From: Rhodopseudomonas telluris
GTDB lineage: Bacteria > Pseudomonadota > Alphaproteobacteria > Rhizobiales > Xanthobacteraceae
Length of the DNA: 64,000 nucleotides
Assembly (NCBI RefSeq): GCF_042432815.1
Contig: NZ_JBHLWM010000008.1
Location: forward strand, 806,001-870,000
Direction: 5' to 3'
Within the stretch, counting starts at the first letter, position 1. Every line of letters starts with the position of its first letter. The position numbers and the translations under genes were made by a program. Under the pieces are notes generated by a model. That model had not been told where the DNA came from, made no database searches, and saw nothing but the letters and a program-made list of their open reading frames with translations. Shown here piece by piece: positions 33,859 to 41,660 of the stretch.

Positions 33859-36132
33859 TTAGAAGTTGAACGTGCTCGAGACCAGATAGGTGCGCGGCGC
33901 GCCGAGACCGATCGCGCTGCCGCTATAAGACGATGCATAGTAAGCCACGTTTTCCACATTCTCGATCGCCGCACGGATGACGATCGGCTTGCCGTTCCAT
34001 GGCGACAGGAAGGTGTAGCGCGCGCCGAGATCGAACCGTGTCCACGCCGGCAGCACTTGCGTGTTGGCAGCGTTGGCATAGGTCCAGCCAGTGTGGACCA
34101 CACGGCCCGTCAAGGTGAAGCCATCGACGCCGGGCACGTCGACCTCGGCGCCGAGGTTGACGTTGACCCGCGCCACACCCGGCGCCCGGTTGCCGTCGTT
34201 GAGGCCGCTGGCAGTCTTTTCCAGCACGCCGTCGATGAAGGCGCCGCCGCCGAGCAGCCGCAGGCCGGGAGCCAGTTCGCCGAACACGTTGATCTCGGCG
34301 CCGCGGTTGCGCTGTTCGCCATCCGCCGACAGCGTCAGCATGCCGTTCGCACTCGACGCGATCGCGCTCGGCTGCTTGATCTCGAACAGGCTGCCGGTGA
34401 CGCTGATCTTGCCCAAATCCACCTTCACGCCGGTTTCGACCTGCTTGCTCTGGAACGGCGGAAACACCTGGCCGATATTGGCGTAGCCGGCCCCCACGGT
34501 CGTGCCCGGCTGCAGCCCTTCGATGTAGTTGGCGTACAGCGTGACGTTCGACATCGGCCGGATCAGCAGCGCATAGGCCGGGCTCCAGGCGGCGCCGTCC
34601 TGACCGGTGGTGATGCCGGTGATCAGGTCAGTGGAGCTGTTGCTGACGTGCTGGCGGCGGACACCGACGACGGCCTGCACGCCGCCGTTCAGGATCGACA
34701 TCGTATCCGCGGCGCCGACGCTCCACTGCTTCAGGCTGACCGAGCTGCGGCTCGGAATCGAAAACACCGGCTCCGGGATCGGCTTGTAATTGTAGATGTT
34801 CGAGCCGACGAGACTGCTGGCGCCGAGATAGGAATTCTCGTTGGGACGATCGAACACGCCGTAGTTGACCACGAATTTGTGGTTGATTGGGCCAGTGTCA
34901 GTTTCACCGCGGAGGCCAACTTCTCCAGTCTTGGCCGTGAAGGTCTGCTCGCCCCCGAACGGCCGCGAGCCATAATCGCCGGCCTGGTTGATGATTGTCG
35001 GCGACAGGAACTTGAAGTCGATCTTGGCCTGGTGATAGCCGGCGGCGCCGTACACCGTCAGCCCCGGCGAGACGTCGGCTTCGGCCCGCACAGTGACGAA
35101 GGTGTCCTTCGGCTTCCAATACGCCCAATCCGGAATCGCGTTGGAGTTCGCCGCGGGTGCCGGCGGTAGCGGCACGACGTTGGGCTGGAAACTGAAGAAC
35201 CGGATCGGCGGATTCAGATTGTTGGCCTGATAACCGACGTCGGCCGAGACGCGGACGTTTTCGCCGCGATAATCGAGGCCGAGCACGGCGTTGCCGAATT
35301 CGCTGCTCTGGCGGTCGAACGGCGTCTTGCCGTCGCTATAGCTGCCGTTGAAGCGGATGCCCCACTCCTTGTGCTCGCCATAGCGCCGCGCCACGTCGGC
35401 CTGCAGTCCGAACTGCGAGCGCGACGCATAGGTCGCGGTCAGCTGGGTGATGTCGTAGTCCGGCGCCTTCTTGCTGACGAGATTGATGCTGCCGCCCACG
35501 GCGCCGAGCGGCGAAATGCCTGTGAGCAGAGCGGTCGGCCCCTTCAGGATTTCGACCCGCTCGACGAAATTGGCACCGACGCTCCAGAACGGCGCCATGC
35601 CGTACATGCCGTTCAACGCGAGGTCGCCGACATCGTAGTAGAAGCCGCGAATGAAATAGCCGTCCTGTCCGCCGCCGGCGGACGTCACCGCGCGCACCGA
35701 TGGATCGTTGGCGACCACGTCGCGGATGGTGCGCGCCTGCTGATCCTGCATCAGCTTCGACGTGTAGCTGGTCTGGCTGAAGGGCGTGTCGAGGATGCTG
35801 CGATTGCCGAGAAAGCCGACTTGTCCGCCGCTGGCGACCTGACCGCCCGCATAGCTCGCCGGCAGCACGCCGAGCGTCCCGGTGGACGGTGTCAGATACG
35901 GCACGGGAGGCACCGCGGCCGGCGGCCTGCTCTCCCGCCGCGCCACGACGCGCCGCGTCGTGCCCGCGCGGTTGCTGGCGGCCGGCCGCGTCGCACGCGG
36001 CCGTTCAGCCCGCGGCGCCTCGACGGTGACGGCGGGTAGCCCGGTTTGCGCGACGGCGGCAGTCGATAGGAAATGCAGCGAGATCGCCGCGAGCAGACCG
36101 CTGGCACCGGACCGGCGAAGTGTTCTTGTCAT
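33859..36132 (-). CDS. TonB-dependent siderophore receptor (first of two)
   Basis: Outer-membrane receptor of 757 aa. A signal peptide (about residues 1-28) is followed by a TonB-box-like LPAVTVEAP and an Arg/Pro-rich stretch (RATRPAASNRAGTTRRVVAR). The plug domain follows (TPFSQTSYTSKLMQDQQART, VERVEILKGPTALLTGISPLGAVGGSINLVSKKA). The 22-strand barrel ends YLVSSTFNF with the terminal Phe needed for BAM assembly. It belongs to the FhuE/FpvA-like siderophore group; the ligand is unknown. It is divergent from mosBA across a 629-base gene-free gap, and a second receptor of the same N-terminal style lies on the other side of mosBA. Confidence 0.88.
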   Translation of the reverse strand: MTRTLRRSGASGLLAAISLHFLSTAAVAQTGLPAVTVEAPRAERPRATRPAASNRAGTTRRVVARRESRPPAAVPPVPYLTPSTGTLGVLPASYAGGQVASGGQVGFLGNRSILDTPFSQTSYTSKLMQDQQARTIRDVVANDPSVRAVTSAGGGQDGYFIRGFYYDVGDLALNGMYGMAPFWSVGANFVERVEILKGPTALLTGISPLGAVGGSINLVSKKAPDYDITQLTATYASRSQFGLQADVARRYGEHKEWGIRFNGSYSDGKTPFDRQSSEFGNAVLGLDYRGENVRVSADVGYQANNLNPPIRFFSFQPNVVPLPPAPAANSNAIPDWAYWKPKDTFVTVRAEADVSPGLTVYGAAGYHQAKIDFKFLSPTIINQAGDYGSRPFGGEQTFTAKTGEVGLRGETDTGPINHKFVVNYGVFDRPNENSYLGASSLVGSNIYNYKPIPEPVFSIPSRSSVSLKQWSVGAADTMSILNGGVQAVVGVRRQHVSNSSTDLITGITTGQDGAAWSPAYALLIRPMSNVTLYANYIEGLQPGTTVGAGYANIGQVFPPFQSKQVETGVKVDLGKISVTGSLFEIKQPSAIASSANGMLTLSADGEQRNRGAEINVFGELAPGLRLLGGGAFIDGVLEKTASGLNDGNRAPGVARVNVNLGAEVDVPGVDGFTLTGRVVHTGWTYANAANTQVLPAWTRFDLGARYTFLSPWNGKPIVIRAAIENVENVAYYASSYSGSAIGLGAPRTYLVSSTFNF

Positions 36133-36761
36133 TGTAAGCCCCCGCTATAAACGAGGTTCGCCTACAGCATCACTGATCGCGATTCATCGTGAGCAAGCTT
36201 GGAACGTCTCAAAGTCCCGACGCTCGGGTGCGCGGCAGCCGCGCGAGAGCGCTCATGTGCGATGGTATGAGGTGCTTATGCGAATGAGAAGTTTTGTCGA
36301 TTTTGAGCCTGCTTAGTTCATTCTGTCGCAGCCAACTGCGGCGCGGCTCGGCAGTACTGCATGGCGGTGGACTGCACATGCTGGAATACCTCTAACACCC
36401 TGTGCAACGGTCTCCCGCAAACGAGCCCGCGTTGTCGGCCAGCGGCTGCGCGCTGCCGCCATCACGAACGGCTCGCAGCAGGCGAAATTGCACGTTTGTG
36501 GAGCAATTGCGCGTCACATCGTGATGAAGATAGTTATACAACGCCTTGAAATTACTCACCATTGTAGGGATTTACCGGATTGCGCTCAATTTGGTTTGCC
36601 GACAGGTTGCTGCGGTTTCCTGGTGAGGAGTCGCGCAACGGCCGGACAGACTCTCTTTGTCCGCCGCCGTTGCGGCATCACCTCTGACATTCCTGGAGAG
36701 GTCCCGGAGGACAGCGTGTCCGCCCCGACGCATCCTTTGCCTGATGAAAGGACTACCCTTG
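36133..36761. other. Gene-free region between TonB receptor and mosB; mosB leader
   Basis: 629 bases without a credible gene; short frames such as 36361-36549 have no ribosome site or protein-like composition. The middle (about 36480-36600) is comparatively AT-rich and should hold the mosB promoter. CGTGATGAAGATAGTTATAC (from 36520) followed by AACG vaguely resembles a ModE-type molybdate operator, but the left half is poor. The last 130 bases hold a strong hairpin (listed separately) and the mosB Shine-Dalgarno AAAGGA at 36746-36751. Confidence 0.5.
36634..36674 (+). promoter_or_regulatory. Strong hairpin in the mosB leader
   Basis: CGCAACGGC pairs with GCCGTTGCG (nine base pairs). After a two-base bulge on the 3' side CGGACA pairs with TGTCCG (six), closing a nine-base loop GACTCTCTT. 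It lies about 90 bases before the mosB start and has no T-run, so it is not a terminator. It could be a structured 5' UTR element controlling molybdenum storage expression. It does not match the Moco riboswitch as I recall it. Confidence 0.45.
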
Positions 36762-37574
36762 ATGGCTACCCCGACCGCGGAGCTCGAAGCGCTGCTGATG
36801 CAGCGATCGATGTCCGACCCCGAGTTGATCGCTGCGACCGAAGCAGCAAGCGACTACCGCATTCTGCCCGACGCCAACGTGATCAAGATCGGCGGTCAGA
36901 GCATGATCGATCGCGGCCGCGCCGCCGTGTATCCGCTGGTCGACGAGATCGTCGCGGCGCGCAAGGACCATACCTTGCTGATCGGCACCGGTGCCGGTAC
37001 CCGCGCGCGGCATCTGTATTCGATCGCCGCCGGCCTGAACCTGCCCGCCGGCGTGCTGTCGCAGCTTGGCGCTTCTGTCGCCAGCCAGAATGCGGAGATG
37101 CTCGGCCAGCTCCTGGCCAAATACGGAATCTCGTCGGTTGGCGATGCCGGCCTGTCCTCCGTCCCGCTGTATCTGAAGGAAGTGAATGCGGTGGTGTTCT
37201 CGGGCATGCCGCCCTACGGCCTGTGGATGCGTCCGTCCGCCGACGGCGTGATCCCGCCGTACCGCACCGATGCCGGCTGCTATCTCGTCGCCGAGCAGTT
37301 CGGCTGCAAGGCCATGATCTACGTGAAGGACGAGAACGGCCTCTACACCGAGAACCCGAAGACCTCGAAGAACGCGACCTTCATTCCGAAGATCTCGGTC
37401 GACGAAATGAAGGCCAAGGGCCTGCAGGATTCGATCCTGGAATTCCCGGTGCTCGACCTGTTGAAGGCTGCGCGCCACGTGCGCGAGGTCCAGGTCGTCA
37501 ACGGCCTTGTGCCGGGCAATCTGACGCGCGCGCTGGCCGGCGAGCATGTCGGCACCATCATCACCGCGAACTGA
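36762..37574 (+). CDS. mosB: Molybdenum storage protein beta subunit
   Basis: Half of the (alpha-beta)3 cage that stores about a hundred molybdenum or tungsten atoms as polyoxometalate clusters, driven by ATP. The 270-residue length equals that of Azotobacter vinelandii MosB as I recall it, and the sequence is very close: TAELEALLMQRSMSDPELIA at the start, ATP site VIKIGGQSMIDRGRAAVYPL near 45, GTGAGTRARHLYSIAAGL, FSGMPPYGLWMRP, VIPPYRTDAGCYL, and the C-terminal GNLTRALAGEHVGTIIT. Amino-acid-kinase fold. ATG 36762 has AAAGGA at good spacing; an in-frame ATG at 36744 is less likely. mosA follows after nine bases. Confidence 0.95.
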   Translation: MATPTAELEALLMQRSMSDPELIAATEAASDYRILPDANVIKIGGQSMIDRGRAAVYPLVDEIVAARKDHTLLIGTGAGTRARHLYSIAAGLNLPAGVLSQLGASVASQNAEMLGQLLAKYGISSVGDAGLSSVPLYLKEVNAVVFSGMPPYGLWMRPSADGVIPPYRTDAGCYLVAEQFGCKAMIYVKDENGLYTENPKTSKNATFIPKISVDEMKAKGLQDSILEFPVLDLLKAARHVREVQVVNGLVPGNLTRALAGEHVGTIITAN

Positions 37575-37583
37575 GGATCGACC

Positions 37584-38414
37584 ATGGCTGATACCAACCA
37601 CATCAAGCACGTCGCCTCGCCGCTCGCGCGCCAGACGCTGCTCGACAACAACCTTACAAGGCCGGTCGCCGGCAAGAAGCCGATCCGCATCCTGCCGTGG
37701 CTACAGGTCGTGAAGATCGGCGGCCGCTCGATCATGGACCGCGGCGCCGAGGCGATCCTGCCGATCGTCGACGAATTGCGTTCGCTGCTGCCCGAACATC
37801 GCCTGCTGATCCTGACCGGCGCAGGCATCCGCGCGCGGCATCTCTACAGCGTCGCGCTCGATCTCGGCCTGCCGGTCGGCACGCTCGCGCCGCTCGCCGC
37901 CAGCGAGGCCGGCCAGAACGGCCACATCCTGGCAACGCTGCTGGCGCCGGAAGGCATCTCCTATGTCGAGAAGCCGACGGTGGCGAACCAGCTCGCCATC
38001 CACCTCAGCGCGGCGCGCGCCGTGGTCGCGAGCGCCTTCCCGCCCTATCACAACCACGAATTCCCGGGCGCGCGGCTGCCGCCACACCGCGCGGATGTCG
38101 GCGCTTTTCTGCTCGCCGACGCGCTGGGCGCCGCCGGCCTCACCTTCGTGGAAGACGTCGACGGCGTCTATGACATCGACCCGAATGCGCCCGCCGGCGA
38201 CAGTGCGCTGATGATGCGCGAGACCAGCTACGCCGATCTCGCCAAGCACGACGGCACGCTGCCGCTCGACCGCGCGCTGTTCGACGTGATGGCCAATGCG
38301 CGCCATATCGAACAGGTCCAGCTGGTCAACGGCCTCAAGCCCGGCCGGCTGACAGCGGCGTTGCGCGGCCAGCACGTCGGTACGCTGATCAAGACCGGCG
38401 CCCAGCCGGCCTGA
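37584..38414 (+). CDS. mosA: Molybdenum storage protein alpha subunit
   Basis: Partner of MosB in the storage cage, 276 aa. It has the extended N-terminus typical of MosA (IKHVASPLARQTLLDNNLTRPVAGKKPIRIL), the nucleotide site VVKIGGRSIMDRGAEAILPI near 50, and LLILTGAGIRARHLYSVALDL. The histidine-bearing loop SAFPPYHNHEFPGARLPPHRAD near 150 lies, in the Azotobacter protein, by the metal clusters; one position I recall as His is Asn here. The C-terminus is LTAALRGQHVGTLIKTG. GAGGAT precedes the ATG. A hairpin terminator follows 16 bases after the stop, closing a two-gene operon. Confidence 0.95.
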   Translation: MADTNHIKHVASPLARQTLLDNNLTRPVAGKKPIRILPWLQVVKIGGRSIMDRGAEAILPIVDELRSLLPEHRLLILTGAGIRARHLYSVALDLGLPVGTLAPLAASEAGQNGHILATLLAPEGISYVEKPTVANQLAIHLSAARAVVASAFPPYHNHEFPGARLPPHRADVGAFLLADALGAAGLTFVEDVDGVYDIDPNAPAGDSALMMRETSYADLAKHDGTLPLDRALFDVMANARHIEQVQLVNGLKPGRLTAALRGQHVGTLIKTGAQPA

Positions 38415-38429
38415 GCTCCCGTCCCAGGC

Positions 38430-38457
38430 AAGCGCGCCGGATCCGTCCGGCGCGCTT
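38430..38457 (+). terminator. Terminator of the mosBA operon
   Basis: AAGCGCGCCGGA-TCCG-TCCGGCGCGCTT, a perfect 12-base stem starting 16 bases after the mosA stop, followed by a short T-run. Marks mosB-mosA as a complete operon. Confidence 0.8.
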
Positions 38458-38585
38458 TCATCCCGCATTGCATTTGCTATCCTGAGCGCGGCCGGCGCCG
38501 AAAGCGCTCGCCACGTCACAGGAACGAGGGTTCCGACCGGATACAATGCGGCACGCTTCGCGCGGCCGCAGGTTGGAGTCGCATC

Positions 38586-39119
38586 ATGTCGATCGCCCTC
38601 GCTGGGATCGCCCTCCGGCGAACAGCGCTTGTCTGCATAAGTCTTGCAGTGTGGATGAACTTCGCCATGGCGGCGAAGCCGAGCGGCTGCGCGGCCTTCA
38701 AATGGCCGGTCGATCGCGAACGGGCACTCCTCAGCGCCGCCGACCCGACCGAACTCGCTTCAGGCGCCGAACTGCCAGCGCCGCCGGCAACCGCAATCGC
38801 ATTGTCGCTGCGGCCGGGCGCCGACGCGGCCTTGCCGACCCCGCCCGAGCGTGCCTCCGCCCCGGATCGCTTCGCCGGCTTTGTCCGCATCAGGCAGGTC
38901 GAGAAAGCCGGCCTCTACACCATCGCGCTGGCGAGCGGCGGCTGGGTCGATGCCGTGCAGAACGGCCACCTGCTGAAGCCCGCCGAGTTCAGCGGAGCCA
39001 CCGATTGCGAGGGGCTCCGCAAGCTGGTGCGCTATCGGCTCGCGGCCGGTGACCTAACGCTGCAGTTCAGCGGCGTCGGGGCGAACGCCATCCGGTTTGC
39101 GATCGTCCCGGCCGATTGA
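38586..39119 (+). CDS. Small secreted protein between mosBA and the second TonB receptor
   Basis: A 177-residue protein with a signal peptide (RTALVCISLAVWMNFAMAAK, cleavage after about residue 29) and a mature periplasmic domain. FVRIRQVEKAGLYTIALASGGWVDAVQNGHLL and LRYRLAAGD-like segments suggest a small beta-sandwich. Two cysteines (GCAAF and DCEGL) may form a disulfide. GGAG precedes ATG 38586. It is convergent with the receptor gene at 39162, which is 42 bases away. I recognise no characterised family; a periplasmic partner for the receptors is inferred from position only. Confidence 0.72.
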   Translation: MSIALAGIALRRTALVCISLAVWMNFAMAAKPSGCAAFKWPVDRERALLSAADPTELASGAELPAPPATAIALSLRPGADAALPTPPERASAPDRFAGFVRIRQVEKAGLYTIALASGGWVDAVQNGHLLKPAEFSGATDCEGLRKLVRYRLAAGDLTLQFSGVGANAIRFAIVPAD

Positions 39120-39161
39120 CTGGGCGAACTGTTGCCAAGGTCAGCTTGGTCGTAATTGCCC

Positions 39162-41438
39162 CTACCAACGATAACGTAGCGTGCCGATGACCGTCCGCCC
39201 CTGGCTGAGATAGCAATAGCCGGCGTTGCACACCGCGATCTGCTCGTCGGCAACATTGTTGGCGTTAACTGAGGCCTGGAATCCGGCGAACTGCCGCCCG
39301 AGCTTCGCAAGATCGTAGCGCATCGCCAGGTCCACCAGCGTGTAGCCGGCGTTGCGGTCGGTGTTCGCATTGGAGGTCCAGGTCGAGTCGATGTAGCGCA
39401 CCCCTGCACCGACTCCGAAGCCGTCGAGCGGTCCGTTCAGGAAGGTGTAGTTGAGCCAGGTCGAGGCGGTGTGCCGGGGCGTCACCGCGGGCACCTTGTT
39501 GAGTTCGCTCGCAACGGTGGTCTTTGTGATCTCGGCATCCGCGAAGGTGTAAGCCGTCACCGTCTCGAGCTCCGGCGTCAGCCGCGCGCGGGCTTCGAGC
39601 TCGACGCCCTGGACGTGGATCTCGCCGACGGAAGCGTAATACGCGACGCCGTTGACATAGCCCGCCAGTTTGGCGGCGTTCTTCTCCCGGAGGTCGTACA
39701 CGGATGCCGTCAGCAGCACGTCCGGACGCGGCTGATACTTCACGCCTCCCTCGAACTGCTCTCCTTCGGACGGAGCCAACACGCTGCCGTCGATCGCCAT
39801 CGAGGTCGATGGCTGGAACGAGGTAGCATAGCTGACATACGGCGCGACGCCGTTGTCGAAGTGATACAGCAGCCCGGCGCTATAGGAGAACGCCGCATCA
39901 TTGCGCTGCCCGGTGACCGCATTGGTGTAGGTGTTGATCCGAGTTTGATCGGCCCAGTCATGGCGCCCCGCGAGCGAGAGATGCCAGCCTCCCATCTGCA
40001 TCTGGTCCTGCACATAGACGCCGACCTGCTGCTGCGTCGCCCGAGACCCCGAGCTGTAAGCCGGCGTGGTGCCGCCGATGCCGTAGGTCGGGTTTGTGAT
40101 GTCGAGTGCGTAAGCGGCCAGCGCGCTGCTGTAGCCGAGCTTGAAATCCCAGACGTTGTGGTCGTAATTGACGCCGGTCAGCACCTTGTGCGTCACCGGA
40201 CCGGTGACGAAATCAGCCTGCAGCGCGTTGTCGGTCTGCCAGCTCGTCTGATCGTCACCGACCGCATAGGCTGCGCGATTGTAGATTGGGGTCGTCGCAT
40301 TGGCGAAGCTGCCGCTGAGATAGCGCGACTCGGTGTGGAGCGAACCAAACCGGGTATGCTGGCGGAAAGTGAAGACCTCGTCGAAGCGATGCTCGATCTT
40401 GTAGCCGAGCTGCGCCTGCGTCAGCCTGAGATAGTCATAGGAGGGATCGCTCGAACGCAGATACTGGCCGTTGACGGTCAGCAGCTTGCCGTTGCGATTG
40501 AGCGCGGCGACGCTCGCATCGCTCTCGTCCTTCTGCCCAAGCGCATAGGCGGTGATCTTGGTGTCCACGGTCGGACGCCAGGTGATCGATGGCGCGAGCA
40601 AGAGCCGTTGGTCGGCAACGTCGAAATTGGTATTGCCCGTCCGGGCGACGCCGACCAGGCGGTACAGCAGCGACTTGTCGGGATTGGCCGCGCCGCCGAT
40701 ATCGAACGCCGTCTGGAAGCGATCGAACGTGCCGGCCTGCACCGCGATCTCGTTGACCTGATTTTCGACCGGAAGTTTGGAGCGGCGATCCACCAGACCG
40801 CCGGGTACAGACTGGCCGTACAGCACCGCGGCTGGTCCCTTGATGATCTCGACGCTGTCGAGCTGATATGGCTCCGTCCGGAAGGTCGAGAAGCCGGCCG
40901 GATATTGCTTCAGCCCGTCGCGGAAGTCGCCGAGCGTGGTCGTGGCGAAGCCGCGGATGTAGATCTGGTCGAAGCGCGGATCGTAACCGTAAGCGCCAGT
41001 GGTGACGCCGGCCGAATACCGGACCGCCTCGGGGATGCTGGTGACGCCGCGATCGTCGAGCTCCTTGCGATCGATCACGCTGACAGAGCGCGGCGTGTCG
41101 ATCAGCGGCGTGTCGGTCTTGGAGGCGGAACTCGACGTCCCTGCGACGTAGCTATGACTGCCCGCATAGATCCGCTCGCTGACCGACAGGGTCGGCGTCG
41201 GCGCCACTTGCCGGACAGGCGACGACGCGCGGGTTGCTCGTGCCGTCCGCGCCGTCGCCCGCGCGGGCCTCGCCGTCGCGTTCCGCGCCCGTTGCGATGG
41301 CTGCGGCGCCTCGACCGTTACGGCGGGCAGATGCGATTGCGCACGTGCGCCGTGCGACAGGTCGGTCGCCAAAGCCAGAAGGCTGACCGTGCAAAGCAGT
41401 GTCGCCTGCTTCGTCGCTTTTCTTGATCGTACGTACAT
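39162..41438 (-). CDS. TonB-dependent siderophore receptor (second of two)
   Basis: Outer-membrane receptor, 758 aa from ATG 41438. A signal peptide is followed by LPAVTVEAPQPSQRARNATA and an Ala/Arg/Thr-rich linker. The plug domain has DTPRSVSVIDRKELDDRG, SIPEAVRYSAGVTTGAYGYD, FDQIYIRGFATTTLGDFRDG and LDSVEIIKGPAAVLYGQSVPGGLVD. It is of the FhuA/FoxA ferrichrome-type arrangement, with the barrel ending GTLRYRW. A cysteine pair (AVCNAGYC) lies near the C-terminus. N-terminal design matches the receptor at 33859, hinting at the same TonB system. Ligand unknown; flanking mosBA raises the possibility of metallophores that also carry molybdate. Confidence 0.88.
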   Translation of the reverse strand: MYVRSRKATKQATLLCTVSLLALATDLSHGARAQSHLPAVTVEAPQPSQRARNATARPARATARTARATRASSPVRQVAPTPTLSVSERIYAGSHSYVAGTSSSASKTDTPLIDTPRSVSVIDRKELDDRGVTSIPEAVRYSAGVTTGAYGYDPRFDQIYIRGFATTTLGDFRDGLKQYPAGFSTFRTEPYQLDSVEIIKGPAAVLYGQSVPGGLVDRRSKLPVENQVNEIAVQAGTFDRFQTAFDIGGAANPDKSLLYRLVGVARTGNTNFDVADQRLLLAPSITWRPTVDTKITAYALGQKDESDASVAALNRNGKLLTVNGQYLRSSDPSYDYLRLTQAQLGYKIEHRFDEVFTFRQHTRFGSLHTESRYLSGSFANATTPIYNRAAYAVGDDQTSWQTDNALQADFVTGPVTHKVLTGVNYDHNVWDFKLGYSSALAAYALDITNPTYGIGGTTPAYSSGSRATQQQVGVYVQDQMQMGGWHLSLAGRHDWADQTRINTYTNAVTGQRNDAAFSYSAGLLYHFDNGVAPYVSYATSFQPSTSMAIDGSVLAPSEGEQFEGGVKYQPRPDVLLTASVYDLREKNAAKLAGYVNGVAYYASVGEIHVQGVELEARARLTPELETVTAYTFADAEITKTTVASELNKVPAVTPRHTASTWLNYTFLNGPLDGFGVGAGVRYIDSTWTSNANTDRNAGYTLVDLAMRYDLAKLGRQFAGFQASVNANNVADEQIAVCNAGYCYLSQGRTVIGTLRYRW

Positions 41439-41660
41439 GTCCACACCCCGATGATGCTGCTGGCGTTCCAGCGTCATCGGCCGTGTAGCCTCTCACGGAT
41501 CGTTACGCACGATCGGAAAAGATAGAATACATCAAGAGAAGTGACTGTGGGACAGCAACATTTTGAAATGTCGGCGCGACGATATGTCCCGCAGTCATCG
41601 ATTAGAATTCCTCCTGAGAGCCGTCGGCGAAACGAGCAACCCTAAAGGCACGGCTTGTTC

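Noticed and set aside
36520..36543. ModE-type molybdate operator upstream of mosB
   Set aside because: The right half vaguely fits but the left half does not. It is too weak to annotate without binding data or conservation.
36361..36549. Short plus-strand frame of 62 codons in the mosB upstream region
   Set aside because: No ribosome site, cysteine- and arginine-rich composition unlike the neighbours, and no family likeness.
36600..36761. Molybdenum cofactor (Moco) riboswitch in the mosB leader
   Set aside because: A strong hairpin exists, but the overall arrangement does not match the Moco motif as I recall it.
36716..37591. GTG at 36716 with GGAGG upstream, as a regulatory upstream frame overlapping mosB
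   Set aside because: The ribosome site is good, but the frame runs antiphase through the whole of mosB with arginine-rich nonsense, so it is more likely chance than a leader peptide.
39471..41426. A 651-codon open frame antisense to the second TonB receptor, and similar long antisense frames over metG, tmk, the RND pump and kup
   Set aside because: High-GC coding DNA regularly leaves the opposite strand open. These translations are rich in Arg, His, Gln and Asp repeats, lack domains, and overlap confidently identified genes.
41549..41591. Nested inverted repeats (GGGACA...TGTCCC enclosing ACATTT-TG-AAATGT) between the RND pump and the receptor
   Set aside because: Could be the pump operon terminator or a receptor operator, but there is no T-run and no matching second site. 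Not strong enough to assign.
41439..41660. Cobalamin or other known riboswitch upstream of the TonB receptors
   Set aside because: No B12-box-like or other recognised conserved core was found in either receptor leader.
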